In this document: in pieces, positions 1-14,990 of the stretch | Layout: each line of letters begins with the position of its first letter | Numbering within the stretch: the stretch's first letter is position 1 | Source of the DNA: Balanoglossus misakiensis | Taxonomy: Eukaryota > Hemichordata | Assembly (NCBI GenBank): GCA_040954595.2 | Contig: CM082586.2 | Location: 1,240,001 to 1,304,000, forward strand | Reading direction: 5' to 3' | Length of the DNA: 64,000 bases | Made by a program: the position numbers and the translations under genes | The notes under the pieces: generated by a model | Database searches by the model: none | Told to the model about the DNA's origin: nothing | Seen by the model: only the letters and a program-made list of their open reading frames with translations

Positions 1-1304
1 TACGTACATGCATATCATCCTCATGGGAGACGGGCAAGTCTACACCTCCGTCTGATCACATTACATATACAGCTAAGTCATAAATCCCTATGCCCCTTCC
101 AGCTATGCTTTGCATCACACGCAGTACAGATACACAACGCAAATAAAAAATTCACACACGCTCAATTCTCCAACAATCTTAGTTTCCCTCACCACAAACA
201 AAAGCATGCAAGGAAACCATTTTTTCTGTGGTTAAACCGTTATGCTTGTAGACTTGTATGGGATAGTAGACCAGACAATGTAATTAGCACAAAAAAGAAA
301 AAAGCTTCACGGCCTGGTTTGTGTGACCGCATCAAATCAGCCTTCACAATGAGTCCTACATCTTACAAACTCAATTATATTTTAAGTAGTAGCACACTTC
401 TCCAGATCATGCAACAACTTGCCATCAGTTAAAGTAGATAAAGGCTAATTACAAAAAAACCCTCAGGCACTGAGCATCAATTTATCATCAGTTAACAAGA
501 CTTTAAAATATCACTCAATAAAAAAAAACACTTATCTGGCCGATAGGCTTATCTTTATTCTGATTGGTTTAACAGATAGTTTTTTTCTCTCTTAAAGAAA
601 GTGTGACATGATTTCCCATGAACTGCAACTAGTTTTTTTTTTGACGAGATGCGTTTTAGACAACTGGCACAGAATTCCACAACAATTGTATGGTTTACAA
701 GTCTCCAATCACAGATGCAGCACCACATCCTGCTTTTTTTTAATCAAAAACACTTGTTCCCAATTAAATCGATAAAAAAATCTCATCATCAACATTGCAT
801 TCTTGGAAAAACACCCTTCTCTGAATTCCAACAGTCTGCCTTGGCACAATGCCAATGAGGTTTTATTGGTTGGATATCACGCAGACAGCGTTATCTGTCT
901 TTCTGTTTACCACGAAGAAGTACTCTCTCACTTTCCAGTATATGATAAATCATACCGGAAATCTCCGTGTCCTTGAACAAAGCCAACACAAGAGGCTGGT
1001 TAAGATGAGTTGTGTCATTAAATCAGACATGTTCAAGAATTGTTGTCTCTCTCTCTCTCAATCTCTGAAAAACAATTCCACTTTCGATGATCCTTCCCAT
1101 ATATAGTTATAGTTCTGGGAATTTTTCTAGCGTGTCGACTCAACTGATATAATTTATGTCGCACGTACCAGCACAAGTGAGTGTGGATATTATTTATGAG
1201 AAGACTACCTTTTGTAAACTGGCTTTTAACAATGCACATCCACTATGAGATCTTTAACCTATAGGGGTAGGGAAGAATATATTATTGCAGTGATGGACGC
1301 TGGT

Positions 1305-1341
1305 GGGAGGGTGGGGGGCCATGAGGTGGGGGAGGGTGGGG
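1305..1341 (+). other. G-quadruplex-like G-tract cluster
   Basis: Six runs of at least three G lie within 37 bp, with loops of 1, 1, 9, 1 and 1 bases. This is more than the four runs needed for an intramolecular quadruplex. The G-rich strand is the template strand of RIM. Confidence 0.6.
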
Positions 1342-4300
1342 ACTGAGAGCATTGTAAGACTAAGAGGCAAGTTATCATCGTTTTTTTTAATCAATTTTTA
1401 ATTTCCTTGCATGTGGGATATGGATATCTGGGTAAATCCATTTCTGATGAGTAACTTGTAGGTCAGATTAATGCCATCAGTGGGCGCACAGTGTATACTG
1501 TGTTCCAATTAAAACAACAATGCTGTCCCGGGAATATCGTACAAGAACTGCTGCGAGGTCGACAGACGGGAGGGAAGCTGTGTGTAGGTTTTACAAGTCA
1601 TGTGTATAGATCGATTGTGAATAAATCATTTCATCGACACATACAGCTTGGGGGGGACAAGCCAAGGTAATTGGTTCAGAATTAAAAATTGGGAGGTGGG
1701 TGGTTGCGTGGGGGGTCACAGGTGATCTAGGGTGGGATTTCTTGATAAAATCATCACCGGTCATCATATGCTCAAGGTGCCAGATTGATAATGGAAGCGC
1801 CCTCTCTGTAACTTACCGATATCGGACATCACAAAATTCACATTCAGAAGATTTTACTAAGACTAATTTTCCAATACTTTTCCCAAGAATGTCATCAATT
1901 ACCAAATGCATGTTACATTTGATCGACTTCTCTGTTGGCATGACTACCAGTCATCACAAGGAAATCACAACATTTCTAGGTTTTCTCCACAAATTGTAAT
2001 TTTCACCTGACTTCTTTTTTTGCCCCAAGAATTCTGACAAGTGTCTCACTTTAGTCCTCTTTCATCAACACATGAAATAAAAATTGAAGAACAAATTGCT
2101 ACCTCATGCAGGTTTAATGAATTTTATCCATTTGGGAACACAATATATTTGGCAGATAAAATATAATTTTCTCTCTGAAGTGAAGATGTCATGTACACAA
2201 ATCCCATATTGGGAGCATCTGATTTATCTGGCCAAGTCCAGGTAAACGTCAGGACTAAATTATTAAAAGATGATGTGAGTTGATAAGTCTTGAACAAAAG
2301 CACCTATACACATGAGATTACAATATTCAATGAACAACAAGCTATTATAAAGATGCTGAGATGCATGCTAGACATGTACATGTTGCTACAAAATTCTTAA
2401 AATCTGCAATTTCTGTCAATGCTAAAGCTAAAGATTGGTTTTCACTATCTTCTTTTCATAGACTTGTTATTAATTTCCCAACTGATTCAATCTATCGCAA
2501 ACGTTATCTTCATTCCTTTTGAAGAAGACAAACACCTATTTCTCAGGTGTAAAATTTCAACATTACGGTAACTTCATTTGTTGCTACGGCAATCAATCAA
2601 GGTAGTTAATGTTTCCCTTCACTAACAAAATCCGCACATCTGTAAAATGATACGCACTGGCAAACAATGCGAACTTTTAATTTAGAATTTCATGAAATGA
2701 TGAAACAGGAACGGTAAGATGAGATCTGTGGGAACAGTGGACTATGATCACATCTGGATAATTTTCCCTCAACGCAATAAATGTCTTGAATCTGTCAATA
2801 ACACTTCTTCAAAAAATATGTTGGATCACAGCATTAATTTCTAACATGAAAAGTCCATTTGAGGTTTAACCTCATTGAACAAAAAAATCCGATGGGTGAA
2901 ATTTCTGAGAACTGGCAAAACTCGATAAACGGTGAAGAACATTTAGTCTTTTACATTTCATGGAAATGGAAGTGTAATATATGATCAATGTGAAGTATTA
3001 ATACAATCAATTTCAAATATTTGGAAATTCTATCAGTGAACAGATACAATGTAAGCAGGCCTGATAGCTTCCCTTTCAACACTGATGAAAATCATTTTCT
3101 GAGCAGACTACTGACTTGAAACTGCAGAAACAGACACAATTTTATCTGCATCACTCACATCAAACATTTATCTACATTTTAAAACTTTTTACTCCAGAAG
3201 CAATCTACATGATACACCTATCGGTAAAATTGTCCGATGATAATCATGCTGAAATTTCACAGTGCTATCCTCTGATTATACACTTACAATTTTTCATCCA
3301 CCAGAAATTAAAATTTTCACAATAATAAATTGAATATATAGAGCCGACATTAATGTTTTGTGTGTTGATAGAATGAAAGTAATAAAATGTATGTAGCTTA
3401 CCAAGTAATAACTGGAGTCACAATTCTGCTGTTCAGTGGATTCAAACGCTGAGAATGTTTCGCTTGTGTATGCACGTTTAACCGTCATGTAAAAGTGTCA
3501 TGGATGTTATGAATGGGAAACAGTCCAGAACCGCTTATATACAACAGACCGCTCAGTAATCCAGCATAATTTATTCATCACATTCACGACATCACAACGT
3601 CCACCCACGTCATAACCCCCATATAAGGATTTCATTTGAATATTTTATAATGTCATGCATCTCATTAACCATATAAGGGGAAATGTGCTGTATGCGTGAC
3701 TTCGGAATTACTGCGGCTCTCAGAACATCAACCTACAATCCTGAAATGTTAGATTTTTTCTCTGTCCTCATTCCGCATTACATTTGACCTTTATTACTCC
3801 TTGAAAAATGTAAATTTTTCATTGAGATCACGCACACAAAAGACCACAGTTGTAATTTCATGATTGTATCGAATTCTGAATCTAGGCACCCACCAGCGAG
3901 AGCGCTGGAAGCTTTGAAGACTTTGACTCCGCATCATCCAAAGCTGGAGCTCAGATTCAATAATTTAAAATATTGTCAACACGAAAAAACGTTCGTTCTT
4001 TGACTGTATGCTCACAATCCATAAGCTATTTTTTTCCTTCAAACAAGAGGACATGGTATCAAAGGTTAATTTAATTAAATTTCCTTCTGGTAGCTAAGTA
4101 GATGTTTGCAAGTAATCTGAAAACAAGAGATATTTCATTCAAATTTGTCATTCAGCTCAAGCTAGCAGTTGATATGATAGTTGATGCTACCAATTTCTGA
4201 CAAAATTAAATTACATGAAATTTTCTGAACGCAAAAGACAGACTATCAGTTGCAGTTTGTTCTGTGATATCTCATCGAGCACAGCATGTCCTTGACAAGT

Positions 4301-7300
4301 ACATGTGTAAATAAAATCTTCCCTCATGAGCTTAAACCAAAATCATCCATCAGCAAGCTCGGCACAAACAGAAAATATTGCTTTGGGTTACAGTGGTTGA
4401 CAAAAAGGGAAAAATCTGACAGGCACACAGATATTTTTTGAATAGAGGATGAAGATGTGACTACTGAAACTCTTCTTTTCCGTCGGCAATCTCTCCAAAA
4501 CGACATCAAAGGAAACCAATATATTGCACTCTACACGAAGATTACCCACAACTGCAGACTTGAAGGTCATCTATGATGTATCTCTGAGATTGCTTAACTA
4601 TCAATGTTCATGTTGTTAGTTCTTGTTTCTTTGTTCTATACAAAATCTAGTTGTGTTACATTCTTTGCAAGCGAAAAAGAGATTACCCTCATCACTAAAT
4701 ATAAAACACAGAAAATATGAGTTCAATTAATCTCTCATACCAATTTTTTTTTATAGTGACCAGAATACCTTATTTTTTCTAATACATGTTTAATCAAAGA
4801 CAAGTTTCCTGGTTTGTAAGGAAATCCTTGTTTTTAAACAAACACCCTGTTATTTTTAAGCTTCCTGCTACTAAAATGTAGCTGCAAAGTTCATTTAAAC
4901 GTGCAACGATATCAAACTACAGTTCCCTGGCAGAGAAATAAAAAAGTCAGTTCCAAGAAGGGAAATCAGACAGTACCCATATTTGGTTTTCAGCGTTTGT
5001 TGTGAGTGTTGAGTCATACAAATCTACTATCTCCTATTACATAGCCATAAGCTGTTGGCAGAATATATGAATAATTTTGTTCACCCCTACACCATGTACT
5101 ATATGAGGGTCCCTATCCACACAAAAGATACTGGGTGGGTATATAATGATATGCAAGATCAAATTAACACATGCTAAATATATTATAGGTTAATTACACT
5201 GCATACTGGTTGCATTTACATATTTTGGGTGTTATGCTATATGCATCTCTCTCATATCACGAAGTATACTGGAATTCCAACTTCAGTTATTGGAAGCTTA
5301 AAAGAACGAACAACCCCAACGTCATTTAATCTAAAACTTCATTTCAGATGAAGCCACAAAAAAATTCATCTTGATCATCCTCAGTCCTGTTTACATCAGA
5401 TTTTTCTCTGTGACATTCCTCTGACAGAAAGAAAAAAATTGACATCAACGAACAGAAAACACACAAACTAATCAATTATTTCATGTTATGTCACTGAATC
5501 CAAGTGATGGATGTTCTTTGTGGCAATTGGATATTGCATTTCCTCCAAACCACTGGCCTGTGCCCACGTGAGCCTTGCTATAATATAGCATAGTTGTTCA
5601 GGACCCCCAATTTTACTCTTGACGTCATTTCCTGATGTTGCAAATGAATTGGGCAGGTGCTCCGACTGATCTCATTGAGGAAATGCAGTCCTGAGGACAT
5701 GAATGGCGTAATCTTACTCTTCTAGTTTTACCGAGACATAACTACCGACGATTTATAATCACGCTCATCATCAAAAGTCAGGAGCCGAGTTCAGCCATGA
5801 GTTTCATACTCATTTTAGTTAACTTAAAATTTATGTTGTCTGCAATCACATTATGCCAGAGTAGAACTACTGGGTTTCACATCATGATCAAGTTAAAACT
5901 CAAAGCATAACTCAACAGAGTAGGATAACAGGTTTTTTATCTGCAAACAGTGATTTAAAAAACATGATCATAACAGCATTAAAACCTAACTTTTCAGAGA
6001 TACATTTGATGAAAAACTAGAATCAAGGTTGTGATATCATGGCTTCCTGTTTTTGCACTCGAATTCCATTTCTGAAGTTGACATTGAGATTTTTGTATAA
6101 TTGCATTCTGTAGTACACTGCAGCTGAAGCTTGTTAAATGCTGGGTGTTCAGATGTCTATACGATCAATGCCCGAGGTCTTTAACACTGAGAACGTCCAT
6201 TCATAGCAATTACAGAAGGATCCTACAACACCGCACACATTTCCTGTTTTTTAGAAGTTTGGACTCCAACATTTTTTTATTGAAGAAGTAATTAGTTTGA
6301 TGTTTTTTCCTGCAGCAATAGAGTTGCCAGCTAGTGCTGGGGCAACCGTACTGAGCCATTTCAATATGAGACTCAAGGCAGAGTTCATATACATCTGGGT
6401 CTACAACAAAGATGCAGTTCATGAAATCTGGGTTGCAAAAGTATGAAATTGCAAAATCACAAATGTAGTCGAGTATGACTATCTCTGATGAAGATCTGAT
6501 GCTCAAAGTATCTACTTAAATGTAATGGGGGATTTATACAATCTCTTTATTCTATCAAAGAAATTATTGGAGCACTTAGATTTATTGAAAGTTGTCTCTT
6601 AACAAGCAGTGTATATACCAGAGGACGGTTGGGAATAATAAAAATGATTTCTCCACAACATTACATATACTTATACATATAATACTCTATGCATGCTGCT
6701 CACACAAAAAACATAGAACTTAGACTGCTCTTTGGTTGTTGGTAATGCTGTTTGTTGGTGCGAACACATGTCATATGCTCACAACCATGACTTTGTTAAT
6801 GGAAGCACTAACTGCAAGCTTTAATTGCATTTCCTTAGATATTGCACGACACAGAGAGAATGGACGGCTACAAAATAATCCATCATTGCTGAGAGACGCT
6901 TGAAAATTCACACATCCGTGACCGATTAGAAATTGGATCACACCGCTGATTTCTCTGGCGTTGTTGTTTTTTCTTTTGGAATTACGATTATTGACACATG
7001 AAAGTGTGTTAACAGCGCGATGATTCCAAGAAACAGCGATGCATTGATAGTGTCCATCTGATAATCATCGGAAGCTCGCGTTTCATCAATGTTCACATCT
7101 GCAACGCGGGTTCTATGAATTCCTACTCGAGTTGTAAAGGCTTTCGTGGAAAGAAACCTTGGTTTATCCGAATGGAGGAAATTAGTTTCCAATTAAACCA
7201 ACCTGTTGTTAGTGACCATTCAACCTCTAACTAATAGTCGTATTGTACTGCAATTCAGAACACAGCTGGCACGTAATGCAGTGTATGCAGGATTATATGC

Positions 7301-9294
7301 ATCACACGTTTCCAATTTCAGCATGGTTTTTCAGTATTCAAAATGTCATTTACTTTTTAAGAATAAACAACAGACTAGATACCAGGATGTAGAAATCATT
7401 TCACTGTAAAACAATGAAAATAATCCAATCGTTGGAAAGGACGAAGTTGAGGACAAGTAAACAAAAATGATGAAAACATATGTACCAAGAACTGTTTGTT
7501 TCCTTTGTGTGAAAGCAGAGTTCCATGAAACCACTTGATAGACAAGGGTGTGGACAGGATCAATGAAAGGAACAGATTAACAACATGTATCAACAGTAAC
7601 CAGAAATGTTTGAACAGGCAATGTGGCTGACCTTGTGCAAGGTTACAGGAAGGTTTGACTGTTTGCTAGAGACAAAGGTGCACAGACAATGGATTTTGTC
7701 AATTGCTGGTGACATGATGTACAGTACATGTACCATCTGAAGGTATCTGGCTAGTCTTGTACCATCTGAAGGGGGCTGTATTTGTTTTTGTCTGCCTGGA
7801 AGGGTTGACGCCCTTTCATTGCACATATGGTACTGAGCATTGACACCAGGCATACATCCAAACAACGAGAAGAGCTGAATTGGTACTTATGGCAGTACAT
7901 GTATGTGGTAAAATGCTAAAATGCAATTAATTTGTAGAGTCTAACTTTTTCTGTGATGGAATTTAGCTATAATGATGTGGATATCCATTTAACCATTTAC
8001 TTGTCCACTGATTTATCAACTCTGTGTTGACACTTTACACCATCAACCATCCGGACAGGATCCCAGTACCAGGATATGACCCGAACATATGCTACATGTA
8101 CATTACGTATGATGCCAAATTAAGTCCAGTGAGTCTGCGTCAGGTCCTTCAACCGAGTACGTCATTACACATAGTGGTAAACAAATCTAAATGTGCCAAA
8201 AGTAGGTGCTAATTTGCGTGGATACGCACGCACTTCAAATAGTATCAAATTAAAAATAACCAATATCTGTGATGTCTTAATGCTCATTAGTCAACATGAA
8301 TTCTACACAATGGTAGATTTAATATCTGTATTCTTTATTTTCTGTCAATTTTTTCAGTGTGTTCATTAATTGAATTAAATTAGCCATCGTGGGGGAAAAA
8401 TCACCCCAGAGAAGTGAAAACAAGTCAGATATAAACTGACAGCATGCCAACAATGCACGCATCATATTATTTTTGTTTTTGTTGAAGATGACAAAAATAG
8501 TTCACATGTAAAAGGCCAGCACGATTTGTACGCAGATTGACCATGCTGAGTCATTATTATAGTTAATAAAGCCTGCGTTTTCACTTGTTGTTGTTGCGCC
8601 GTTTCAAATTTTCAACAGAAGGACAGCTATTTCTAGGACATTAGTAATCATGTTTTCAATTACGAAGTCACGAAGTACTAGTGTATCATGTTATTTTGTA
8701 TTCTACACAGATATTTGGATACATGTAGTTTTAATTGAAAGTTATGTGGCCAGTTTCTGCAAACAAATGGTAATGTGTTTTTCCTCACCTCACTTCCTTG
8801 TCTGTTTCTCACAACTTTGATACCAATATCACTTAAATAACTATTGGAAAGGACAGCCCTACACGAAGACCAGACAATATCGGAACTCAAATGAATTAAG
8901 GGTGACTGACCAGACGATTAGAAATATAATATTGTCATTGATATGCAAACAACATACACACATAATGAGGGGATAATTTCAAACGTGCATATTTATCTGT
9001 ATTGTGCCAACTGGGGTTAATGACCCTCATCCAAACGTGTATAGCCAACTATGGGATAATAAGGTGCTGATTATGGCTTGTAACATGGCCAATGTAGAGA
9101 TGTAATGATGAACATGTACATTCTTTCGTGTGTACAATTTGTGTGGACAAATAACTGCACTGAACAGCTCTACTCCAGATTTCAACATCAACAAAGAGAA
9201 GAGTCTGAATGAACAAAAGATAAAACACAGATTCTGTTGAAATGCTTCTGGTTAAAGCTTAGAGAAGTCACTTTAAAAACTTAACAATAATAGG

Positions 9295-9318
9295 ACCTCA
9301 ACTGCAATAAGTTGAGGT
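9295..9318. repeat. Small perfect inverted repeat
   Basis: ACCTCAACT and AGTTGAGGT form a perfect 9-bp stem around a 6-base loop, in intron 11. No flanking feature gives it a function. Confidence 0.6.
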
Positions 9319-12300
9319 GAGATCAAGGTAACAGTATATCATAAACTCTGCACATGACGTAAAACTGAAGTTTTAAGGATTCTCATTCATTCATATGCAG
9401 GAAATTGCCCGACAAAATTCTGCAGAATCAGGGAACAAGATACTTGCACTGCAGAAAAATAACAGCGAACACTAGTATTACAAGTGAATTGGCTTTTCTG
9501 TTGCAAATTTGAGTCGACGCAATACATTACGTTATGACGCCATGCAGTGATATAAACGAGCTGTTGCCCTTAGTCCATTTGAACAGTGTCAACGAATTTG
9601 GAACACAACCTGAAAAACATGACATTTCTACAACGCAAAACGTCAACCTCGGTGAATCTCTCCCTTTCGCAGTGTTCCGACTTCGAAGGCCAGTCGAATT
9701 ATGCCCACAGGTTCAAAAATTGATGTTTACTCTCATCACTTTGGGGTAAAACTGAAAAAATAACAGTGCTGCACCAACCAACTTCTACCAAAATCATAAG
9801 TATTTTTCTATTGCAATTACCTCAACATTTGTGAATGTTTTTAACCTTCAAATGCTGATAATTTGCAGTGATGAGGACATGTGCCATCTACACCTGTAAG
9901 GCCGTGTTTGTATATTTCCCCTCCTTAGTCATGCAATGTTAACAAACACATATTGTTGGGAGTGACTGTCAATGACAATGGTACACAAAATTTCTGCCTG
10001 TCGACATTGAATTCATTCCCAATGAATGAAAAAGAGACTCTTATGAAACAACACAGAATTGATTCATCAAGCCATCCGCGGCCGTGCAATGATGACAGAA
10101 AAGTCCCAACTATTTATAAAATAAAATGATTATGCATTAGTTCACATGTACTGGGTCTCCAGAGAGTCGGGTCAATCACCTCAATAGAATAAAGTGCTCA
10201 GGACAAACTCTTAAGATGTGTTGTTCCGTCCTCTTCAAATGTCAAGACGAACGTCAATATCCGCTTGAACTCATTATTATTTTATGTGTTGCATTTCACA
10301 ACAAAAGGTGTGAACACAGAAGGGAGTTATGACTCATATTTCCATTGAGACCACCTCCGGATTACAAAATTTGATTTCTTTACAATATTGTCATTTCTTC
10401 GTTTATGCTTTTGATGTGAATGAGGGTCTCGAATTTTAATTCTTTTAGAAAAGACTTTAATGGGCCACAGCAAAATGCTATCTCTCATAACTCTTACTTC
10501 TATGTTTGGGCATACTCTGACAAAAAGCCTTTAATGTCAAGTCAGGTCACTCAGATACATGTACACATGCACAGGAATTTTCCCTCTTTGTGATCTAATC
10601 CAATTGTAATCCTTGTCAGGAGTATTTCCTGTACAACCTTTGAGACCACTGACTTTTACACGACAGGCGAACAGGAAATGTGGCGAACATCGATTCTGTT
10701 CACGTGGCAACTCTCATCCCTTAAGCTATCAATTTGTTCAAATTCAATAAATTTGTCCCAATTATGGCTTCCGGCTCACTTCCATCAATACACATTTGCT
10801 CAGCATGAAATCAACGTCTTTGCGGATACAAGGAGAAAAGGCTGAGAGTGTCAAGATATATCACGTTTATTGGATAATCCAGAACTGACGGATAGTCAGA
10901 ATTTCCTGTGTGCATCACGTGGAACGGTCCTACACTCAGTTTTATATGTTAACCGGTTCTGCTCTGTGTACCAACTACAGATTAATCTTCTAATTTAAAC
11001 ACGTCGAAACACTCAGAATTTGGCTTGTCAGTGTAAACATATAACACACATCATAAATGTTATTGGTAACAGAGCAAAAACACTAGTCTAGACCTCGATG
11101 CTACTGCAAAACCTCGCACAAGCTCTTATCAGTGTTCAAGATCTGTCTGTCTCCTTAATGTTAGATCTGAATTACCCAGACTGCTACTAGTAATTTACGA
11201 TAGCGTATCTGATAATCGGGAAAAATTTGCGGCATATAACGTGGCTCTGGGTGGCATCCGATATTGGATAATTGCTAGTTGCATGACTTCCTGTGTTGAT
11301 CGCTTGAATGCTACTGTCGTGATGATGATGTGGTCTTCAGGAATATACAAGAAGGTTACAGAGAGACCATTGATATGGACAAATATGTACCTTTCCAAAA
11401 GTATGCTGAATAAAATGTATATTTTCCCAATTAATTTCCTACACACATGCCATTACTGCTAACCTTAATTGAATTTTTCAAACAAAAATTTGGGGAATAC
11501 TTCCTTCAATTCTTGCACGAAGCCAATTGGCCATCAACAATTAATAAGAGGGCACAATTTCTCTCATCAAACAGACAAAATTCCTCTGTCAAAGCACTGA
11601 AGTTCTGAACAGGAAATTGTCAAAGATAAAATATTTGAAAGCAATGCCATGTTATCTCTCATGAACACAAATATAATCAGACCAGACATCTAACCAAGAA
11701 TGAACAAAAAATGCAGACTGAATTAAGTCGTGAGATTTTTAAGCCTGGTGGATTTCACAATCAGTCTGGTGGCACAAATTATGCTGAGTGACCTCTTAGG
11801 GCAGCTGATCAGTATCGGAAAACAAGAAGTCACTTTTATGTGGGCAAGGCAACTCAACTGGCAAAACTAACATCGCAAACGTACTGGTACACAGCCGACA
11901 ATAAAGTCACTAACTTACATACATCTACGTCTACACAATTACACCATGACGTAGTTCCATCCATCATTTTCACAAATGACAATGACCTGTCCTGTCCAGT
12001 GATGTCACAATACTGGGCTATTAACATGCGCTAACATCATGTGCGACGCAAATGTCGTTCCCGAAGCTCCCATACATAAGGGATGACGTCAGCTCTCATC
12101 TTTGTCATACTAATGATGTTGCCAATTATGTTAATAAAGTTGCAAATTGAATAATGCTAATTAGCTGTTGACAAATATAGACATCACTGTAATATTAAAT
12201 GCTTCAAACTGATTACATAATCTTATAAAGATATTTATTATCAATTCATAATAGTAGAGAGTCAACATGTTAACAGGTGTATATGACTAAACCCTTGTTT

Positions 12301-14746
12301 TGTGTGCATATAACACTATTTCATGAAGATCTTCTTGTATATGTCTGAAAAAGCAACCCATGATACTGGTTGTTAACCAAACAATAATGGCTCGCAACAT
12401 GATGAGGGGGAATACACTTTAATTGCCAGCTACCATCTGACAAGACTTAAGTGCCCTTAAATGTCACCATCATTTGCTGCGCAGTCCGCTGATAACAGTC
12501 TCGCAAATGGAACAGTAGGCTCGCTGACTGGAAAATGGCTTGCATTCACCGGTACATGAGTGACATTTATCCAGATGGCACAGGATAAAGCAAAAAACAA
12601 ACATGCCAGTAACAGCATAGGTATCCTGCCCACCTGAAGGGTAAGGATGTACCGCTCACTAAGAGAATATCAAATTTGTCTCTTCCCATGACATTCAGAA
12701 TTCCTGGAAAACCCTGCTTCTGCTTTAATCAATATAATTTTCATGCAATTTCGCAAAAAGGTCAGTCAAAAGAAATTAAATTCACAGAGCATGGTGACCA
12801 GTAGATTTTATAAAGAAGAATCCATACAATTAAGAGAAATGACAGAACTTTCAAAGGCTATGACAGTACATCCGTAACACTCACAGGACCCGTATCCCAA
12901 ACATACACAATATGGCAAATACGAAAGTTTTTCGACTGCGAGGACATGTTCCAACAAAAAGAAATTTGACTTGAAGACTCCATTCCCACGTTGTCAATCT
13001 AACATTACCCCTTTTCACAATGGCATTCTCACTGGGATGAGAAAATTCCAAAGATTCAACTCCCTCTGGGGAGACATATGAATATCATGCCAACAAAAAT
13101 TAATAACGTGGACAGGAATGTGTGTCACATATACCATATAATCACAAAGGAGTATAATTTCCGTTATGTCCTTCAAAGAACACCGATCATCTGAGCAATT
13201 TCTCTCAAAATGAAGTGGATTACTAGTGTCTAATTGGTGCACATCAATGGATACATCAATTAAATGCTGCTCAGTTATCTCATCTAACTGAAGACACTAT
13301 GACCCCGACCTTTCTAGCAAGAATTTGTATCCTGAATCAACAAAGGGGGCCAGACTTCTGCTAATAATTCTCTTCCTATCGCAAGTCACGATGTCGGCAT
13401 TTCTAACAGGTTCAAATATGCAAATGAAGCAAACTATCCTCATGCCGATTCACTCTACTGTCACGACAACACACCGATCCATCTCAGGTGACACATATAA
13501 GTGCTTTTTTTTCTGTTGATTAGACTTTTGATTTTGGCAAATCTTGATGTGGGCGGCAAAATTAACAAGGAGTGGGGAAGGTGGGAGAGTTTTACTTTAG
13601 GGGAAAACTGCTGGTGATTTTCCCCCCAACTACCTGTTCTTATTTATACCCCTTGATGAGGGATTTTTTTTAGCATGAGAGAGGTTGGTTCACATTAACA
13701 TCCACACATGTTAGTGGCATGTGTTCTGATTTCTGCAAAAAACACAGACAACAGACTGGGAAAATACCAGATAATCTGGATTTTGATAAAAGTCAGTACA
13801 ATGGTGAAGTGGTATCACCTAAAAAAATGTACACCGACAAGTTAACATGCCTCCAAGCAATGCTGACAAACTCAGACATATGCGTCACACACAGCTTGCA
13901 GTGTTTCTCTGGGGACACAGGATTATAAAACGTTTATTGCATGTGAGCTATCAGAGCCACAGAACTCAAATCACATGTGGTAAAATGTGATCAAGGCTCT
14001 CTGAGCCAGACATTATGAGCTGCATGTACCACACGTCAGATCTGGTATACTTCTAGCACCCATCACAAATGGGCACCAATTAACCATTCTGCGGTACAGA
14101 CTCTGCAACAGTAACTTAAACATAATCCCTGGCTTGGTGTGGCGCAAACACAAACAAACATGATGTTACATTGAAACATACAACATTTTACTTTCTTATA
14201 ATCATGTAACTATGGTGCACTAGCTAACTTTAGTTTTCTGGGTTGGAACTTCGTGCATGTGCCAGTCATCTCCCAGCGTACTCAACAGAGGGCAGTCGTG
14301 TATGTTATTCATAACAACTTCTGTATGTACTTCTGTCAGTAATGCATCAGGTCGTTTAAATTTGACAAATGGATCCAAAGGTTGTTAAGAGAGTCTTCGG
14401 CTAATGAGTGTTCTCCTTCCCAGCTAGCATGATGTTCTTCCTTCAAGAAAACATGGCTTCTCAAATCATGCAACTGATCTCAAGAAATCATTCATCAAAG
14501 TATGCACACACGACACAAGTACACTTTCTTGCTCAGTTAACGATCACTTTTCGTACAGGGACAGACAGCCATCTGGTGTCACACATCATCCCAAACATTT
14601 GCATGACAGTCATACACATATCACTCACACCAGCAGATTAATAGTCCATTCCTCCCAAAGTCCTGCGAATCACGATGAGGCCAGATGGTGCAAATGGATC
14701 AGAAGTGTCATCCTGCCCGGAAGGTAGATGGAACATAATTTCCTAC

Positions 14747-14990
14747 CTGTGACGACTCCTATCCCATCATCATAGTCCAGGTCTGACTGTTCGCTATCAC
14801 TGATGTGGTTCCCTGATATCTGCCCTCTTTGTGCACTCTTCATGTCCCCATCTCGGTGGGATTTCTTGGACCGTCTGTTCACTTTGGGGGAGCCCCCAGT
14901 CACCGGCATGTTCTTCTTGTCACGGTTGTTGCTCAGGATATACCAATGGGGCTCATCATCTAACGGAGCACGATCTAAATCTACCAGAAC
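14747..14990 (-). CDS. RIMS: RIM exon 11: end of C2A and start of the C2A-C2B linker (last exon seen)
   Basis: The acceptor is TTTGATTTGCAG|GTTCTG and the donor GTCACAG|GTAGGA, phase 0 in and phase 1 out. It encodes residues 1089-1169, starting VLVDLDRAPLDDEPHWYIL, the last C2A strand, which matches vertebrate LIELETALLDDEPHWYKL. A basic/Ser linker follows, ending ISDSEQSDLDYDDGIGVVT; vertebrate RIM has ISDSDISDYEVDDGIGVV here. Phase 1 at the end shows that coding continues in an exon outside the window or in one I could not find. Confidence 0.96.

Larger units (their letters stand above)
1..14746 (-). other. RIM intron 11 (incomplete, at least 14.7 kb)
   Basis: This reads as intron downstream of exon 11. 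Coding must resume further on, because exon 11 ends in phase 1 and the C2A-C2B linker and C2B are missing. I searched for Ser/Arg-rich linker exons and C2B motifs and recognised none. It holds a G-rich quadruplex-like stretch (1305-1341), five TACATGTA octamers between 7725 and 10556, and short frames such as minus 6938-7192 that are not identified. Confidence 0.65.

Noticed and set aside
8789-8840. 52-nt exon-like segment with acceptor TTTCCAATAG and donor GTGAG|GTGAGG on the RIM strand
   Set aside because: Its open frame enters in phase 2, whereas exon 11 leaves in phase 1; in the required phase it meets TAA at once, and the encoded peptide matches nothing in RIM.
13950-14006. Possible microRNA-like hairpin around ATCACAT...ATGTGAT and AGAGCC...GGCTCT
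   Set aside because: The two paired blocks are separated by a very unequal internal loop (11 versus 3 bases), so no stable precursor is formed.
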